Assembly (NCBI GenBank): GCA_963775015.1
Contig: CAVZHI010000005.1
Span: 558,001 to 622,000, forward strand
Direction: 5' to 3'
Source: JAEMQF01 sp963775015
GTDB lineage: Bacteria; Pseudomonadota; Gammaproteobacteria; Burkholderiales; Burkholderiaceae_C
DNA length: 64,000 bases
In this document: positions 40,855 to 49,942 of the stretch, in pieces
Layout of the letters: every line of letters starts with the position of its first letter
How positions within the stretch are numbered: position 1 is the stretch's first letter
Made by a program: the position numbers and the translations under genes
The notes under the pieces: generated by a model
Database searches by the model: none
Told to the model about the DNA's origin: nothing
The model's input: only the letters and a program-made list of their open reading frames with translations

Positions 40855-42920
40855 TAGGTCGCACCCGCAAAGTGAGCCAGGAGAGCTTTCTGCGCACTTG
40901 CGCCGCCCGTGTCGGCGCGCGCATAGGTGCCATCAGGCTGCATGTCCCAGGCATCCTCGGCGTCGTGCAGATAGGGCACCAGACACTCGTCGATGACACG
41001 TTGGCGCAACAGCGCATCGCGAACCGGCCAGGCCACTTCGATGCGGCCGAACATGTTGCGCCCCATCCAATCGGCGCTCGACAGGTACAAGGCTTCGTCG
41101 CTCTGCGCGCTGCCCCAGCGGAAGTAGACGACGCGCGAATGCTCGAGAAAGCGCCCGACGACGGAGCGCACCCGGATCCGGCCCGACGCCTGTGGACTCG
41201 ACACCGGCAGCAAACACGCACCGCGGATCAGCAAGTCGATGCGTGCGCCTGCGCGTGCTGCACCGACGAGCGCTTCGATCAGCGGCACGTCGGTCAGCGC
41301 GTTGAGCTTCACGACAATGCGTGCGTCGTGCCCGGCTGCGGCGGCGTCATGGACGCGCCGGATCTGTTCGAGCATCTGTTTGTGCAAGGTGAAAGGCGCT
41401 TGCAGCAGGACCTTGGCCGGCTTCATCCGGCCCAGACTGGCGAGCTGCTGGAACACCGCATCGGCGTCGGCGGTCAATTCCGGATCGGCCGTGAAGTAGC
41501 CGACGTCGGTGTACATGCGTGCCGTCTTGGGGTTGTAGTTGCCGGTGGACAGGTGCGCGTAGCGGCGGAGCCGGGCTCCCTCGCGGCGCGTCAGCAGAAG
41601 CAACTTGGCGTGAGTTTTCAGGCCGACGATGCCGTACACGACCTGCGCACCCACGGCCTCGAGCCGCTCGGCCCAATTGATGTTGGCCTCTTCTTCGAAG
41701 CGTGCCTTGAGTTCAACGACGCAGGTGACCTCCTTTCCGCGTCGCGTCGCCTCGAGCAGCAAGTCCATCAAGGGCGACTGCGCGCCGGTTCGATAGATCG
41801 TCTGCTTGATCGCGAGCACGTCGGGGTCGTTCACCGCTTCGCGCAGGAATTGCACGACCGGCTCAAAAGATTCGAACGGGTGGTGCAGGAGCACGTCGCC
41901 TTTTTGCAGCTGCTGAAAGATGGGCTGCTGGCGCGACAGCGCTGCAGGCCAAGCCGGCTCGAAGTGTCTGAATCGAAGCGTGGGCGCGTCGGCCTGATCG
42001 ATGAGTTCGTTCAGGCGCACCAAATTGACCGGGCCATTGACACGGTAGAGCGCACTGTCGGGCAGTGCGAACTGTTGCAGCAGGAACTCCTCCAGCTCGC
42101 TCGGGCAGGTGCTGACGACTTCGAGGCGAATCGCCTGGCCGAAATTGCGCGTCGTCAGCCCGGAGCGCAGCGCCTGGCGTAAATTCGTCACGTCGTCTTC
42201 GTCGACTTCGAGGTCGGAATCGCGCGTCACGCGGAACTGCGAAAACGCCTCCACGACGCGCCGCGGAAACAATTCGGCCAGGTGGGCCCGAATCACGCTC
42301 GTCAGGAGCACGAAGCACTGGCCGGTTCCGCTCAGATGCGGCGGCAATTTGATGACACGCGGCAAGACGCGAGGCACTTTGACGATGGCGATCGTGTTCG
42401 CGCGCCCGAACGCGTCTTGCCCGGCGAGGCGAGCGATGAAGTTGAGGGACTTGTTCGCGACCTGCGGAAAGGGGTGCGCCGGATCCAGGCCGACAGGAAC
42501 GAGCAAGGGTCGGACCTGCGAATTGAAGAACTTGTCGACCCAGAGCGTCTGTGCCGGTGTGCGCTGCCCATGGCTGACGATGCGGATTCCCTGCTCCGTC
42601 AAGGCTGGCATGACTTCGTCGTTGAACACCGCGTACTGCCTGTCGATCAGCGCGTGCGCGTCGGCCGCCACCGCCGCCACGTCGCTCGACGAGACGCCGC
42701 CCCCGCGGCGCCGCGCGGCTTCGATGTAATCGGCGAATCGGACCTCGAAGAACTCGTCCATGTTGGACGAGACGATGCACACGTAGCGCAGGCGCTCGAG
42801 CAGCGGCACGTCACGCCGTTGCGCCTGGGCGAGAACGCGGCGATTGAAGTCGAGAATCGCGCGCTCCCGGTTCAACAGCGCCGGAACCTCCTGCGTGGCA
42901 GCCAGCGTCGCGTCATTCAT
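40854..42920 (-). CDS. ppk1: polyphosphate kinase 1
   Basis: PPK1 polymerises the gamma phosphate of ATP into inorganic polyphosphate through a phosphohistidine. The 688-residue protein shows the four-domain layout: N domain (LLNRERAILDFNRRVLAQAQ), head domain, and the two PLD-like catalytic domains with HHPFESFEPVVQFLREAV, the autophosphorylated His in THAKLLLLTRREG (about residue 440), and the C2 segment ILIRGACLL-like LLIRGACLLPVS. Length is standard. It lies at the head of ppk1-sixA and is preceded by the LpxH-like gene, 9 bp upstream. Confidence 0.97.
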   Translation of the reverse strand: MNDATLAATQEVPALLNRERAILDFNRRVLAQAQRRDVPLLERLRYVCIVSSNMDEFFEVRFADYIEAARRRGGGVSSSDVAAVAADAHALIDRQYAVFNDEVMPALTEQGIRIVSHGQRTPAQTLWVDKFFNSQVRPLLVPVGLDPAHPFPQVANKSLNFIARLAGQDAFGRANTIAIVKVPRVLPRVIKLPPHLSGTGQCFVLLTSVIRAHLAELFPRRVVEAFSQFRVTRDSDLEVDEDDVTNLRQALRSGLTTRNFGQAIRLEVVSTCPSELEEFLLQQFALPDSALYRVNGPVNLVRLNELIDQADAPTLRFRHFEPAWPAALSRQQPIFQQLQKGDVLLHHPFESFEPVVQFLREAVNDPDVLAIKQTIYRTGAQSPLMDLLLEATRRGKEVTCVVELKARFEEEANINWAERLEAVGAQVVYGIVGLKTHAKLLLLTRREGARLRRYAHLSTGNYNPKTARMYTDVGYFTADPELTADADAVFQQLASLGRMKPAKVLLQAPFTLHKQMLEQIRRVHDAAAAGHDARIVVKLNALTDVPLIEALVGAARAGARIDLLIRGACLLPVSSPQASGRIRVRSVVGRFLEHSRVVYFRWGSAQSDEALYLSSADWMGRNMFGRIEVAWPVRDALLRQRVIDECLVPYLHDAEDAWDMQPDGTYARADTGGASAQKALLAHFAGAT

Positions 42921-42929
42921 CGGTCAAGT

Positions 42930-43817
42930 TTATGACGCCATTGCGACAGATTCATGACAGAGATAGTTCTTCGTGCCATCCACGATCTCGAGCCGGCCGT
43001 CGAAGTGTTCAACCAGTGCCGTCAGGCTCTCGACCCAGTCGCCGTCGTTGGCGTAGAGGATTCCGTCGATGTCACGCAGCTCGGCGTGGTGGATGTGCCC
43101 GCAAACGACGCCTTGCGCCCCGCGCCGGTGCGCTTCACGCGCGACGGCACTCTCGAAGTCACCCACATAGCTCACGGCACGCTTGACTTTGAGCTTCAGA
43201 TATTTCGACAAAGACCAGTACGGCAGCCCCAGGCGCGCGCGCAGCGTGTTGAAATGGCGGTTCAACTTCAGCGTGAACTCGTACATCGAGTCGCCCACGT
43301 AGGCGAGCCACTTTGCACATTGAATGACACCGTCAAAATAGTCGCCGTGGGTGATCCAGAGCCGCCTGCCGTCGGCGGTGACGTGAATCCAGTCTTCTGC
43401 GACTTCGACGCCGCCGAAGTTGTGCCCGAGGTAGCGCCGCGCAAACTCGTCGTGATTGCCGGGAATGAAGATGACGCGAGTTCCCTTGCGCGCCTTGCGC
43501 AAGAGTTTTTGCACGACATCGTTGTGCGCCTGAGGCCAATACCAGCTGCGCCGCAGTTGCCAGCCGTCGACGATGTCGCCAACAAGAAACAGGGTCTGAC
43601 AATGCGTGCGCTTCAAGAAACCGAGCAGCTCCTGAGCTTGGCAGCCCGGCGTTCCGAGATGAAGGTCGGAGATCCAGACGCTGCGAACTCGCAGCGATGG
43701 CTGGTCTTCGGCTCCGTCGGCATCGTCCTCGAGCGTTTGCGGAATCGACGGCGGCAATGGCGCGCGATCCCAGGCCTCGGCCTGCGGCCCTCCTTGAATG
43801 TCGGCGCGCATGAGCAT
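42930..43817 (-). CDS. LpxH-like metallophosphoesterase (UDP-2,3-diacylglucosamine diphosphatase family)
   Basis: This 295-residue calcineurin-type phosphoesterase has all five metal motifs: SDLHLG (about 50-55), GDIVDGW, GNHDEF, THGDYFD and CGHIHHAE. It resembles LpxH (hydrolysis of UDP-2,3-diacylglucosamine in lipid A synthesis) but has a 45-residue N-terminal extension and belongs to the COG2908-type paralogues found together with ppk or phosphate genes; a genuine LpxH may lie elsewhere. It ends 9 bp before ppk1, so co-transcription is likely. The start is the ATG at 43817; MRADIQG two codons later is also possible. Confidence 0.85.
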   Translation of the reverse strand: MLMRADIQGGPQAEAWDRAPLPPSIPQTLEDDADGAEDQPSLRVRSVWISDLHLGTPGCQAQELLGFLKRTHCQTLFLVGDIVDGWQLRRSWYWPQAHNDVVQKLLRKARKGTRVIFIPGNHDEFARRYLGHNFGGVEVAEDWIHVTADGRRLWITHGDYFDGVIQCAKWLAYVGDSMYEFTLKLNRHFNTLRARLGLPYWSLSKYLKLKVKRAVSYVGDFESAVAREAHRRGAQGVVCGHIHHAELRDIDGILYANDGDWVESLTALVEHFDGRLEIVDGTKNYLCHESVAMAS

Positions 43818-43929
43818 CGGGCTCGATGATGGCGCGGCACTGTGACGTGAGTGTGTCGGTTCACCACAGATTCAATGACGAGCCAGGGCCATGGGCCCGG
43901 ACATCCGCCCTTCACCACTGAAAGACTGA

Positions 43930-44988
43930 ATGACTTCGAAGACCCAGACATGGATTGGCCGAATGCGACGCGCGCTGACGCGGGAGCCACCCCCGTTGAA
44001 CCTGGCGCTGCAGGGTGGTGGCGCGCACGGTGCGTTCACCTGGGGCGTTCTCGATGCATTGCTCTCAGCTCCAGCCCTGAGTTTCGAGGGCATCAGCGGA
44101 AGCAGCGCCGGCGCCATGAACGCCGTCATCCTGACCGAGGGCTGGCGCAAGGGTGGGCGCGAAGGCGCACGTGAAGCGCTGGAGCGATTCTGGGCGGCAC
44201 TCGGGAAGAGCCCGGGAATCGGGATGCTCGTGCAAGGCAGCGGCGAGTCGATCGGCATCTCGAGCACCGGCAAATTCCTCATGCAGTGGGCGGGGATGTT
44301 CACCCCGGCGCAACTCAACCCCATGGACTTGAATCCGCTGCGCGATTTGCTCAACAAGCACGTCGATTTCGAGGCCTTGCGCCAGAACAGCCCGTTCAAG
44401 TTGTTCATCGCCGCAACGCAAACGAACAGCGGCAAGGTCAGGTTGTTCCGCGAGACCGAACTCACAACCGACGTGTTGCTCGCCTCGGCGTGCCTGCCGA
44501 AAATGCACCGCGCCGTGACGATCGATGGCGAGCCTTACTGGGACGGCGGCTATTCGGCGAACCCTGCGGTCTACCCCCTGTTTTACGACTGCCAGGCGCG
44601 CGACATCCTGCTCGTGCTGCTGAGCCCGCTGCGCTACGAGACCACACCTCAAAGCGGTGAACAGATCGCCGAGCGCGCGATGGAAATCGCCTTCAGCGCC
44701 CACTTCATGCGCGAAATGCGCATGTTCGTGAACGCGTCGCAGTTTGCCTCTGCCTCATGGCTGCCCCTGGGACGCCTGGAGCGGCGCTTGCGGGGAACGC
44801 GCTTTCACATGGTCGACAGTGCGTCGCAAGCCAGTCTGCAGCGCAGCGACACGAAGCTGCTGGCGCATGCGCCGTTTCTGGAACGTTTGCGCGACGAGGG
44901 GCGCTCTTGCGGGCAAGCGTGGATCGACGAGCACGGCGCCAAAGTGGGCCGCAGTGCCAGCGTCGACATCTACAAAGGCTTCGGCTGA
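43930..44988 (+). CDS. patatin-like phospholipase family protein
   Basis: This 352-residue patatin-domain protein has the oxyanion loop GGGAHG (about residues 29-34), the catalytic Ser in GISGSSAGAMNAV (about 57) and the catalytic Asp in YWDGGYSANP (about 204). The Ser/Asp dyad is therefore complete. Proteins of this kind hydrolyse phospholipids or act on poly-hydroxyalkanoate-related or lipid substrates; no signal peptide is seen. The ATG at 43930 starts MTSKTQTWIGRMRRALTREP, after ACTGAAAGACTGA. It converges with polA, 22 bp away. Confidence 0.92.
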   Translation: MTSKTQTWIGRMRRALTREPPPLNLALQGGGAHGAFTWGVLDALLSAPALSFEGISGSSAGAMNAVILTEGWRKGGREGAREALERFWAALGKSPGIGMLVQGSGESIGISSTGKFLMQWAGMFTPAQLNPMDLNPLRDLLNKHVDFEALRQNSPFKLFIAATQTNSGKVRLFRETELTTDVLLASACLPKMHRAVTIDGEPYWDGGYSANPAVYPLFYDCQARDILLVLLSPLRYETTPQSGEQIAERAMEIAFSAHFMREMRMFVNASQFASASWLPLGRLERRLRGTRFHMVDSASQASLQRSDTKLLAHAPFLERLRDEGRSCGQAWIDEHGAKVGRSASVDIYKGFG

Positions 44989-45010
44989 GCGCTTGAACCG
45001 GCGCGTGGGG

Positions 45011-47782
45011 TCAGTGCGCCTCGTCCCAGTTCGCGCCGACGCCGACTTCGGCGAGCAAGGGCACGGCCAGATCGGCAACGCCCGCCATCACGCGGGGCAC
45101 TTCGATCCGCGCCCAATCGAGTTCGGCGTGCGGCACTTCAAAAACGAGTTCGTCGTGCACCTGCATGATCATCGCCGTGCCGCGCGCCTCGCGCGTCAGC
45201 AGCTCCTGCACCGCGACCATCGCAAGTTTGATCAGGTCCGCCGCCGTGCCCTGCATCGGCGCGTTGATCGCCTGGCGCTCGGCGCCGCTCTTGCGCGGGC
45301 CGTTGCCGCCCTTGATTTCGGGCAGGTAGATGCGCCGGCCGAACAGCGTTTCGACGTAGCCAAGTTCGCCGGCGCGCGCCTTGGTCTGGTCCATGTAGCG
45401 CTTCACCCCGGCAAAGCGCTCGAAATAGCGCTGGATGTACGCGCTCGCCGCGCTGCGCTCGATGCCCAGGCTCGACGCCAGGCCGAACGCGCCCATGCCG
45501 TAGATCAAACCGAAGTTGATCGTCTTCGCGTAGCGGCGTTGTTCGCTGCTCACCTCGAGTGGCGCGACGCCGAACACTTCGCTCGCGGTCGCGCGGTGCA
45601 CGTCCAGGCCTTGCGCAAACGCCTTCAGCAAACCCGGGTCGGCGCTGATGTGCGCCATGATGCGCAGCTCGATTTGCGAGTAGTCGGCGCTCAGGATCAC
45701 ATGCCCCGGCGGCGCGATGAACGCCTCGCGAACACGCCGCCCTTCGGCGGTGCGGATCGGGATGTTCTGCAGGTTCGGGTCGTTGCTCGCCAGGCGCCCC
45801 GTCACCGCCACCGCTTGCGCGTAATTGGTGTGGACGCGCCCGGTGGCCGGGTTCACCATCAAGGGTAGCTTGTCGGTGTAGGTTCCCTTGAGCTTGGACA
45901 GGCTGCGGTGCTCGAGCAACTTCGCCGGCAGTGGGTAGTCGGCGGCGAGTTCGCTCAGGACGTCTTCGTCGGTCGACGGCGCGCCGCTCGCCGTCTTGCG
46001 CTTGGCCGGCAGGCCGAGCTTGCCGAACAGGATTTCGCCGATCTGCTTCGGGCTGCCCAGGTTGAACGGCTGGCCCGCGAGATCATGTGCTTGCGCCTCG
46101 AGCGCGACCATGCGCGCCGCGAGTTCCTGGCTTTGGCGCGCCAGCAGTTGCGAGTCGATCAGAACCCCATGGCGCTCGATGCGCCCGAGCACCTGCACCG
46201 CGGGCATCTCGATGCGGCGGTACACATCGAGCATTCCGGCATGCGCCTGAAGCTGCGGCCACAACGCCTGGTGCACGTGCAGCGTCATGTCGCTGTCTTC
46301 GCACGAATACTCTGCCGCCCGGCCGACCTCGACTTGCGCAAAGGGAATCTGGTGTGCGCCCTTGCCGCACACGTCTTCGAAGCTCAAACCTTTTCGCCCG
46401 ATGTGGCGCAGCGCGAGGCTTTCCAGGCTGTGCGGCTTGTGCGCTTCGAGCACGTAACTCTCGAGCAAGGTGTCGTGCACATAGCCGCGTATCGCGATTC
46501 CGGCGTTGGCGAAGACATGGCTGTCGTACTTGATGTTCTGCCCGAGCTTGGCCGCCTTCGGGTCTTCGAGCCAGGGCTTGAGCCGCGCCAGCACCGCGTC
46601 CAGCGGCAATTGGTCGGGCGCGCCTGCATAGGCGTGGCGCAGCGGAATGTAAGCCGCGGCATACGCCTCGACGGCGAGCGAAATGCCGACGATGCGCGCC
46701 GTCATCGCGTCGAGCGAGTCGGTTTCGGTGTCGATCGCCGTGAGCTCGGCAGCACCGATCTTCTCCACCCACGCATCGAGTGCCGCGAAGCTGAGGATGG
46801 TTTCGTAGCGCTTTTCGCGCGCTGGCGACGGCGGCACCGGCGCATCGGGCGCAGGCGCGCCGCTGCCTGCAGTCGGCGGCGCCGCGTTCCCGTTGTTCCC
46901 CGCGTTCCCAGCGTTCACCTCGAGTTCGCGGCGCCAGGTCTTGAAGCCGTAACGATCGAAAAACGCGCTCAACGCCTCGCGCTGCACTTCGCGCAGACTC
47001 AGCGCATCGAGCGCCGGAAATCCCGGCAGGTGCGCGCTCAAGTCGCAATCGGTGCGCACCGTGACGAGGCGTTTTCCCTGCGGCAGCCAGTCGAGCGCCT
47101 TGCGCAGGTTCTCGCCGGCCACGCCTTTGATCGACGCCGCCGCTGCGATCACGCCGTCGAGCGAACCGTGGTCGGCGATCCATTTCGCCGCCGTCTTCGG
47201 CCCGACTTTTTCCACGCCCGGAATGTTGTCAACGCTGTCGCCCATCAGCGTCAGGTAGTCGACGATTCGCTCGGGCGGGACACCGAACTTGGCGTTCACG
47301 CCGGCGATGTCGAGGCGCTCGTTGCTCATCGTGTTGATCAGCGTCACGTCTTGATTGACGAGCTGCGCCAAGTCCTTGTCGCCGGTGGAGACGATCACCT
47401 TGTGCCCGCTGCGCGCGGCGATGTGCGCCAGGGTTCCGATCGCATCGTCGGCCTCGATGCCCGGAACCATCAGCACCGGCCAGCCGAGCAGCGCCACCGC
47501 CTCGTGAATCGGCTCGATCTGCTGCACCAGCGCGTCAGGCATGGGCGCGCGCTGCGCCTTGTACTGCGGGTACCACGCGTCGCGAAACGTCGGGCCTTTG
47601 GCGTCGAAAACACACGCCGCGTGCTCGGCGTCGTACTGTTTGCGCAGCAGCTTGAGCATCGCGATCACGCCGTGGATCGCGCCGGTGGGAAAGCCGTCCG
47701 GGCTGCGCAGGTCGGGCATGGCGTGGTACGCGCGGTACAAGTAGCTCGAACCGTCGACCAGCAGCATCGTCTTGTCACTCAT
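45011..47782 (-). CDS. polA: DNA polymerase I
   Basis: Pol I processes Okazaki fragments and fills repair gaps. The 923-residue protein has three domains. The 5'-3' exonuclease begins MLLVDGSSYLYRAYHAMPDL. The 3'-5' exonuclease has AIDTETDSLD, so its metal ligands are kept and proofreading is probable. The polymerase has motif A SADYSQIELRI, motif B RRYAKTINFGLIYGMGAF and motif C MQVHDELVFEV. Between the first two lies a Gly/Asn/Ala/Pro linker (NAGNAGNNGNAAPP, about residues 310-340) from a short imperfect repeat. The start at 47782 is the family ATG; a much longer open frame upstream overlaps the divergent gene. Confidence 0.98.
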   Translation of the reverse strand: MSDKTMLLVDGSSYLYRAYHAMPDLRSPDGFPTGAIHGVIAMLKLLRKQYDAEHAACVFDAKGPTFRDAWYPQYKAQRAPMPDALVQQIEPIHEAVALLGWPVLMVPGIEADDAIGTLAHIAARSGHKVIVSTGDKDLAQLVNQDVTLINTMSNERLDIAGVNAKFGVPPERIVDYLTLMGDSVDNIPGVEKVGPKTAAKWIADHGSLDGVIAAAASIKGVAGENLRKALDWLPQGKRLVTVRTDCDLSAHLPGFPALDALSLREVQREALSAFFDRYGFKTWRRELEVNAGNAGNNGNAAPPTAGSGAPAPDAPVPPSPAREKRYETILSFAALDAWVEKIGAAELTAIDTETDSLDAMTARIVGISLAVEAYAAAYIPLRHAYAGAPDQLPLDAVLARLKPWLEDPKAAKLGQNIKYDSHVFANAGIAIRGYVHDTLLESYVLEAHKPHSLESLALRHIGRKGLSFEDVCGKGAHQIPFAQVEVGRAAEYSCEDSDMTLHVHQALWPQLQAHAGMLDVYRRIEMPAVQVLGRIERHGVLIDSQLLARQSQELAARMVALEAQAHDLAGQPFNLGSPKQIGEILFGKLGLPAKRKTASGAPSTDEDVLSELAADYPLPAKLLEHRSLSKLKGTYTDKLPLMVNPATGRVHTNYAQAVAVTGRLASNDPNLQNIPIRTAEGRRVREAFIAPPGHVILSADYSQIELRIMAHISADPGLLKAFAQGLDVHRATASEVFGVAPLEVSSEQRRYAKTINFGLIYGMGAFGLASSLGIERSAASAYIQRYFERFAGVKRYMDQTKARAGELGYVETLFGRRIYLPEIKGGNGPRKSGAERQAINAPMQGTAADLIKLAMVAVQELLTREARGTAMIMQVHDELVFEVPHAELDWARIEVPRVMAGVADLAVPLLAEVGVGANWDEAH

Positions 47783-47843
47783 GCAGCGATTGTCGGCCAA
47801 GGCGCAGCCGCTCCAGGCTAAGTCAACCCATAGAATCGATGCC

Positions 47844-48143
47844 ATGAACTGGCGCCGCGCACTGCTCATGCTCGCCGTGGCGCTGCCCTGCCAGGCGCAG
47901 GAACGGTCGCCGCGCGTGCCGATCGAACCCAAGGTCGAGGTCCTCGTGACGGAAGACGACAACGTGCGCATCGAAGAGCTGCGCGTTCGCGGCCAGGTGC
48001 AGCGCATCGTCGTCACGCCCAAACGCGGCGCAGGGACGGCGTATCAGATCCTTACCGGCGACGGCTCCGGCAGTCAGCCCGCGAGCCCGAACGCGACGCG
48101 CGGCGCGGTGGGCCAGCGCGTCTGGCACGTTCTCAGCTTCTGA
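47844..48143 (+). CDS. DUF2782 domain-containing exported protein
   Basis: This 99-residue protein has a signal peptide (MNWRRALLMLAVALPCQAQE) and the small DUF2782 domain: VEVLVTEDDNVRIEELRVRGQVQRIVV and the end TAYQILTG. Function is unknown. It is regularly found between polA (divergent) and thrB in Burkholderiales, as here. A TAGAAT -10-like hexamer at 47831-47836 lies only 7 bp before the ATG, so the message may be nearly leaderless. Confidence 0.88.
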   Translation: MNWRRALLMLAVALPCQAQERSPRVPIEPKVEVLVTEDDNVRIEELRVRGQVQRIVVTPKRGAGTAYQILTGDGSGSQPASPNATRGAVGQRVWHVLSF

Positions 48144-48154
48144 CGCGTCGGCCC

Positions 48155-49114
48155 GTGGCGGTTTACACCGAAGTCCGGTTCGGCGACGCCGCGGCGCTGC
48201 TGGCGAGAATCAAGCTGGGCGGGTTGCAATCCCTCGAGCCTTGCAGCGGCGGCATCGAGAACACCAACTACTTTGCCGACACCGACACGGGCCGCTACGT
48301 TCTCACCGTGTTCGAACGGCTGAACCGGGAACAGCTGCCGTTTTACCTGCACCTGATGAAACACCTGGCGCAGCGCGGCATTCCGGTTCCGGGACCGCAC
48401 GCTGACGGCGATGGCGAGCTGATTCACAACTTGGGTTTCAAGCCCGCGGCCGTGGTGGACCGACTGCCCGGCCGGCACAACATGGCGCCCGCCGCCGAGC
48501 ATTGCGCGAGCGTTGGAGCGATGCTTGCGCGCATGCACCTGGCGGGCCTGGACTTCGCGCTGCGTCAACCGAACCTGCGTGGCCTGGCGTGGTGGCAGGA
48601 GACGGCGCCGCTTGTGCTGGCGCATCTCACTGCGGAACAACGCGAACTGCTGCAGGCCGAACTCGCGTTTCAGGTCCAACTCGGCGCTTCTGCGGCCTAC
48701 ACGACATTGCCGCGCGGCCCGATCCACGCCGACCTGTTCCGCGACAACGTCGTCTTCGAAGACGAGCGGTTGACGGGTTTTTTCGATTTCTACTTCGCCG
48801 GCGTCGACGCCCTGCTCTTCGACGTCGCGGTGTGCCTGAACGACTGGTGCAGCGACGTCGATTCAGGGCGCCTGAACGAAGCCCTCGCGCAAAGCCTGAT
48901 CGGCGCGTACGATGCGGTCCGGCCCCTCAGCGGTGCTGAGTTGCGCCTGCTTGCGGGGATGATGCGCGGCGCGGCGCTGCGGTTCTGGTTGTCGCGACAG
49001 TGGGACTTGCACCTGCCGCGCGACGCCCATGTCCTGAAGGCGCACGACCCGGCTCCGTTCGAACGCGTGCTGCGCGCACGCATCGATTCGCCCTGGCACT
49101 ATTTTCGCAACTGA
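48155..49114 (+). CDS. thrB: homoserine kinase (ThrB, APH-fold type II)
   Basis: This enzyme phosphorylates L-homoserine on the way to threonine. The 319-residue protein is of the aminoglycoside-phosphotransferase-like kinase form found in beta- and alphaproteobacteria, not the GHMP form of E. coli. It has GGIENTNYFADTDTGRYVLT at the N-terminus, the catalytic loop GPIHADLFRDNVVF (about residues 188-201) and the Mg-binding GFFDFYFAGVD. It starts at GTG 48155, 11 bp after the DUF2782 stop. Threonine synthase and homoserine dehydrogenase are not in the window. Confidence 0.95.
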   Translation: MAVYTEVRFGDAAALLARIKLGGLQSLEPCSGGIENTNYFADTDTGRYVLTVFERLNREQLPFYLHLMKHLAQRGIPVPGPHADGDGELIHNLGFKPAAVVDRLPGRHNMAPAAEHCASVGAMLARMHLAGLDFALRQPNLRGLAWWQETAPLVLAHLTAEQRELLQAELAFQVQLGASAAYTTLPRGPIHADLFRDNVVFEDERLTGFFDFYFAGVDALLFDVAVCLNDWCSDVDSGRLNEALAQSLIGAYDAVRPLSGAELRLLAGMMRGAALRFWLSRQWDLHLPRDAHVLKAHDPAPFERVLRARIDSPWHYFRN

Positions 49115-49129
49115 CTTCTCGCCCGGACC

Positions 49130-49942
49130 ATGAAACTTCAACTTGCTGCTTCGGCCCGAGGCGCCGTCTGGGTCCGCCAGGGATTCGCCATTTTCTTCAA
49201 GCAGCCGCTCGCGTTCTCGGCCGTGTTCGCCGCGTTCATGTTCATCCTGTTCGTGTTCGCCTGGCTGCCGTTCGTGGGCACGTTCCTCCTGCTCGCCGGT
49301 CTGCCGCTCGCGACGCTGGCCTTCATGGTCGCGACCCGCACCGCGTCGAAGGGGCGGTCGCCGCTGCCCACCGCGTTCACCGAGCCGCTGCGCTCGGGCA
49401 AGGCGCGCCTGCTGGCGCTCGGCCAACTCGGGGTGAGCTATGCCGCAGCAACGCTCATCATCATGGCGCTCAGCGACTTCGCCGACGGCGGCACACTCGA
49501 CTCGCTGCTGCGCATGCTCGGCGACAGCAAAGCCGCGCCGGAGAAGATTGCGGCGCTGATGCGCGATCCGCAGCTGCAATTCGGCCTCGTGCTGCGCTTG
49601 GCGCTCGCGACGGCGTTGTCGCTGCCGTATTGGCACGCCCCGGCGCTGATCCACTGGGGCGGCATCGGTGCGTCGAAGGCGCTGTTCTTCAGCACGGTCG
49701 CGGTCTGGCGCAACAAGGGCGCGTTCACCGTCTATGGGTTGACGTGGGCGGGCGTCATCGTCGGCATGTCGCTGGTCGTGAACCTGCTCCTGCTCGCGAT
49801 CGGCCAGGCACGCCTGCTCGGGCTGCTCGCGATGCCGGCGTCGCTGCTGTTCTCGACCGTGTTCTATGCTTCCCTGTACTTCACGTTTGCCGACTGCTTC
49901 GTGCAAGACGACGACCCCACCACCATCCAGGAGACGCTATGA
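49130..49942 (+). CDS. BPSS1780 family membrane protein
   Basis: This 270-residue membrane protein has about six hydrophobic segments and starts MKLQLAASARGAVWVRQGFA. It fits the BPSS1780 family of uncharacterised proteins, which follow thrB in many Burkholderiales genomes. The N-terminal amphipathic region (VRQGFAIFFKQPLAF) and the central helices resemble DUF4013/YciC-like membrane proteins in style only. It begins 15 bp after thrB and overlaps the next SDR gene by 4 bp (ATGA), indicating one operon. No function is assigned. Confidence 0.85.
   Translation: MKLQLAASARGAVWVRQGFAIFFKQPLAFSAVFAAFMFILFVFAWLPFVGTFLLLAGLPLATLAFMVATRTASKGRSPLPTAFTEPLRSGKARLLALGQLGVSYAAATLIIMALSDFADGGTLDSLLRMLGDSKAAPEKIAALMRDPQLQFGLVLRLALATALSLPYWHAPALIHWGGIGASKALFFSTVAVWRNKGAFTVYGLTWAGVIVGMSLVVNLLLLAIGQARLLGLLAMPASLLFSTVFYASLYFTFADCFVQDDDPTTIQETL

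Noticed and set aside
45908..47821. 637-residue plus-strand frame opposite polA
   Set aside because: All three polymerase domains are on the minus strand; this frame has no domain.
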